A stretch of 64,000 nucleotides of DNA from Motiliproteus sp965230735. GTDB taxonomy: Bacteria; Pseudomonadota; Gammaproteobacteria; Pseudomonadales; Balneatricaceae. The stretch covers positions 3,891,600 through 3,955,599 of the forward strand of contig NZ_OZ246016.1 of assembly GCF_965230735.1 (NCBI RefSeq), read 5' to 3'. This document shows positions 62,161-64,000 of the stretch, in pieces (position 1 is the first letter of the stretch; every line of letters begins with the position of its first letter). The notes under the pieces are model-generated. The model was not told the origin of the DNA. It searched no databases and saw only the letters and a list, made by a program, of their open reading frames with translations. The position numbers were made by a program, and so were the translations under genes.

Positions 62161-64000
62161 TTGAAGGACAGCATCCCCATCAATCCGTCGCTGTTGTCGC
62201 TGGAGGAGATCGTTCAGGCTTCACCGGTGCCAACCTTTGTGCTCGACGCCCAGCACCGAATCGTGCACTGGAATCGTGCCTGCGAACAGATTCTCAAAGT
62301 CCCTGCTTCCGATATGCTGGGCAGCTGCGATCAATGGAAGCCCTTTTATCCCAGTGAACGTCCGGTGATGGCCGACCTGGTGATCTCCGGTGATATCGAG
62401 AATCGCATCGGCGACTATTACGAAGGCAAATACCGCCGCTCTGACGTAGTTCCCGGCAGCTACGAGGCGGAAGACTTCTTCCCCGAGATCGGCGATGGCG
62501 TCTGGCTCTACTTCAGCGCATCCCCCATCCATGACGACCAGGGCCAGGTGATCGGTGCGATCGAAACCCTGCAGGACATCACCCTTCGCAACAACGCCGT
62601 TCTATCGGAACAGAAAGCGCTGGAGAAACTGCGCCTGAGTCACGACCGCCTGCGTACGGTGATCGAGCATTTCCCGTTCGCCGTGGTTGTGTTCAATCAG
62701 CAAGCCGAGTTGATGTACTACAACAGCCGCTTCACCCAACTGGTCGAGTTACCGCCCGAGCTTATCAGCCGCGAAGGGGTCACCCTGGAGCAGATCTACC
62801 AGCACAACCTCGAACGTGGCGAGTACGTCTCCGAGGAGACCCTGCATCAAGCAGAAGCCTTGATGAGTCACGTCAAACAGCGCCAGACGATGTCGATGGA
62901 ACGCACCCGGCCCAACGGTACCGTGCTGGATATTCGCGGCACCCCGATCCCCGACGGCTATGTAATCTCGTTCACCGATATCACCGCCCGCAAGGGGATT
63001 GAGCATCGCATTCAACAGCTGCTGCTCGAGTTTCAGCTGATCTTCCAGTATGCCCAGGTGGGGATCGCCCGGCTGCGTGACCGTAAGATTCTGACCTGCA
63101 ATCCGAAACTGGCCGAAATCCTCGGCTACGACAACCCGGACGAGCTGATCGGTCAGTCGACCGAGATCCTCTACCCGGACCACCAAAGCTGGGTTGACGA
63201 CGGCAAACGGCTCTATCCCGAAGTTCAGCTCAGCCAACGGATCGAGCAGGAGGTGAGCTACCAGCGCAAAAATGGCTCGACCGTCAACGTGATGCGGGCC
63301 GGCCAGCTGATCGAACATGGCGACAAGTACGACTCGATCTGGACCTTCATGGACATCAGCGATCGTCTCGAGGCGGAAAGCGCCCTGGCGATGAAGCATC
63401 AGGAGTTGCAATCCGTACTCGATGCCGCCCATGAGGTGTCGGTGATCGCCACCACGGTCAAGGGAACCATTACCCTGTTTAATCGCGGCGCCGAGCAGAT
63501 GCTCGGTTACCGGGCCGACGAGGTGGTCGGGATCGAAACGCCGATGCTGATCCATGTCGAAGAGGAGGTGAACAAACGCCGGCACGAACTGGAACAGGAA
63601 CTGGGCAAGCCCCTGACGCCATTCGAAACCTTCGTCTACAAGGCACGACTCGAAGGCGCCGAAACCCGTGACTGGCACTATGTTCGCAAGGACGGCCGCC
63701 GACTGGCGGTCTCACTGGTGGTCACCTCGGTGCGCTCACCCGCGGGCCAGATCGTCGGCTACCTGGGGCTGGCCCGGGATATCACCGAGCAACGCGAGGC
63801 GGAGGCGGCCCTGATCCGGCTCAATAACGAACTGGAGCTGCGGGTTGCCGAGCGCACCGTCGACCTTGAGCAGGCACTGGAGAAGGTCAAACAGACCCAG
63901 ACCGAGCTGGCCCGGGCCGATCGGATGGCGGCGCTGGGTTCATTGGTGGCCGGTGTTTCCCACGAACTTAACACCCCGATCGGTAATTGCGTCACGGTCT
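62161..64000 (+). CDS. Multi-PAS sensor histidine kinase, 5' part (cut by window edge)
   Basis: The frame is open from a TTG at 62161 (preceded by GGAG at 62154-62157, with an in-frame stop just before) to the window end. It encodes at least 613 residues: four PAS-type sensor domains (about 20-140, 162-275, 283-400 and 416-545), a coiled coil (about 550-590), and a HisKA domain with the phosphoacceptor His601 in VAGVSHELNTPIGN. No membrane segment is seen, so it is probably cytosolic. The catalytic ATPase part and any receiver lie beyond the window. The non-ATG start is a best estimate. Confidence 0.88.
   Translation, partial: MKDSIPINPSLLSLEEIVQASPVPTFVLDAQHRIVHWNRACEQILKVPASDMLGSCDQWKPFYPSERPVMADLVISGDIENRIGDYYEGKYRRSDVVPGSYEAEDFFPEIGDGVWLYFSASPIHDDQGQVIGAIETLQDITLRNNAVLSEQKALEKLRLSHDRLRTVIEHFPFAVVVFNQQAELMYYNSRFTQLVELPPELISREGVTLEQIYQHNLERGEYVSEETLHQAEALMSHVKQRQTMSMERTRPNGTVLDIRGTPIPDGYVISFTDITARKGIEHRIQQLLLEFQLIFQYAQVGIARLRDRKILTCNPKLAEILGYDNPDELIGQSTEILYPDHQSWVDDGKRLYPEVQLSQRIEQEVSYQRKNGSTVNVMRAGQLIEHGDKYDSIWTFMDISDRLEAESALAMKHQELQSVLDAAHEVSVIATTVKGTITLFNRGAEQMLGYRADEVVGIETPMLIHVEEEVNKRRHELEQELGKPLTPFETFVYKARLEGAETRDWHYVRKDGRRLAVSLVVTSVRSPAGQIVGYLGLARDITEQREAEAALIRLNNELELRVAERTVDLEQALEKVKQTQTELARADRMAALGSLVAGVSHELNTPIGNCVTV

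Overview
The window looks like core chromosome of a marine-type gammaproteobacterium, near Oceanospirillales/Pseudomonas in gene content. Signs of this are fxsA-groES-groEL with a sigma32-type promoter, pdhR-aceE-aceF with a three-lipoyl AceF, aroQ-accB-accC-prmA-dusB-fis-purH-purD in the usual gammaproteobacterial order, mpl-ubiX, uppP-tsaB, a Pseudomonas-like polyamine uptake and transamination cluster, and a multi-PAS histidine kinase. Genus is not decidable from the sequence alone. Most genes are GC-rich with uniform codon use. No rRNA, tRNA or CRISPR array was seen.

Layout: (1) 1-9.8 kb, housekeeping and small metabolic genes: chaperonin operon, an SDR reductase, an alkyltransferase-like repair protein, AmpG, YajQ, PanE, a PduO-type adenosyltransferase, and an orphan NorE/NorF-like membrane pair. 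(2) 9.9-14.5 kb, the accessory part: a decapitated LysR gene, a glutaredoxin, a 269-bp element made of nested inverted repeats that abuts the stop codon of a divergent SelO, an 850-bp gene-free stretch with a direct repeat pair and many hairpins, and a solitary AT-rich gene whose protein carries an RNxxxH motif as in HEPN ribonucleases. (3) 14.5-27.9 kb, a pyruvate/lactate block: aceF, aceE, pdhR, a TRAP transporter (dctPQM) and a quinone-linked D-lactate dehydrogenase. Two identical perfect ATTGGT-N3-ACCAAT palindromes lie in the pdhR-dctP divergent region. A universal stress protein, an AEC transporter and a PagL-type lipid A deacylase follow. (4) 28-39.9 kb, pyruvate kinase and a ROK sugar kinase, then a polyamine block: potFGHI-like ABC transporter with a terminal GATase, divergent from a GntR regulator, a putrescine aminotransferase and an aldehyde dehydrogenase. 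The same 11-mer, GTGATCACATT, occurs upstream of both the regulator and the aminotransferase.

(5) 40-53 kb: a TorF-type outer-membrane protein, a membrane-anchored cold-shock protein, SlyX, RsmJ, UppP, TsaB, a UPF0153 protein, UbiX, Mpl, Fbp, Ppa, a PAS-GGDEF cyclase, and a three-gene minus-strand cluster of a phosphodiesterase-like protein, an orphan ParA and a lipoprotein. (6) 53-64 kb: aroQ, accBC, prmA, a DUF3426 zinc-ribbon protein, dusB-fis, purH, a large inverted repeat, purD, and the 5' part of a four-PAS histidine kinase that runs off the window.

The best candidates for something undescribed are the SelO/HEPN-like accessory segment with its structured non-coding DNA, and the PdhR-box-linked lactate/pyruvate import and oxidation module. 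No complete novel multi-gene system can be proved from this window.
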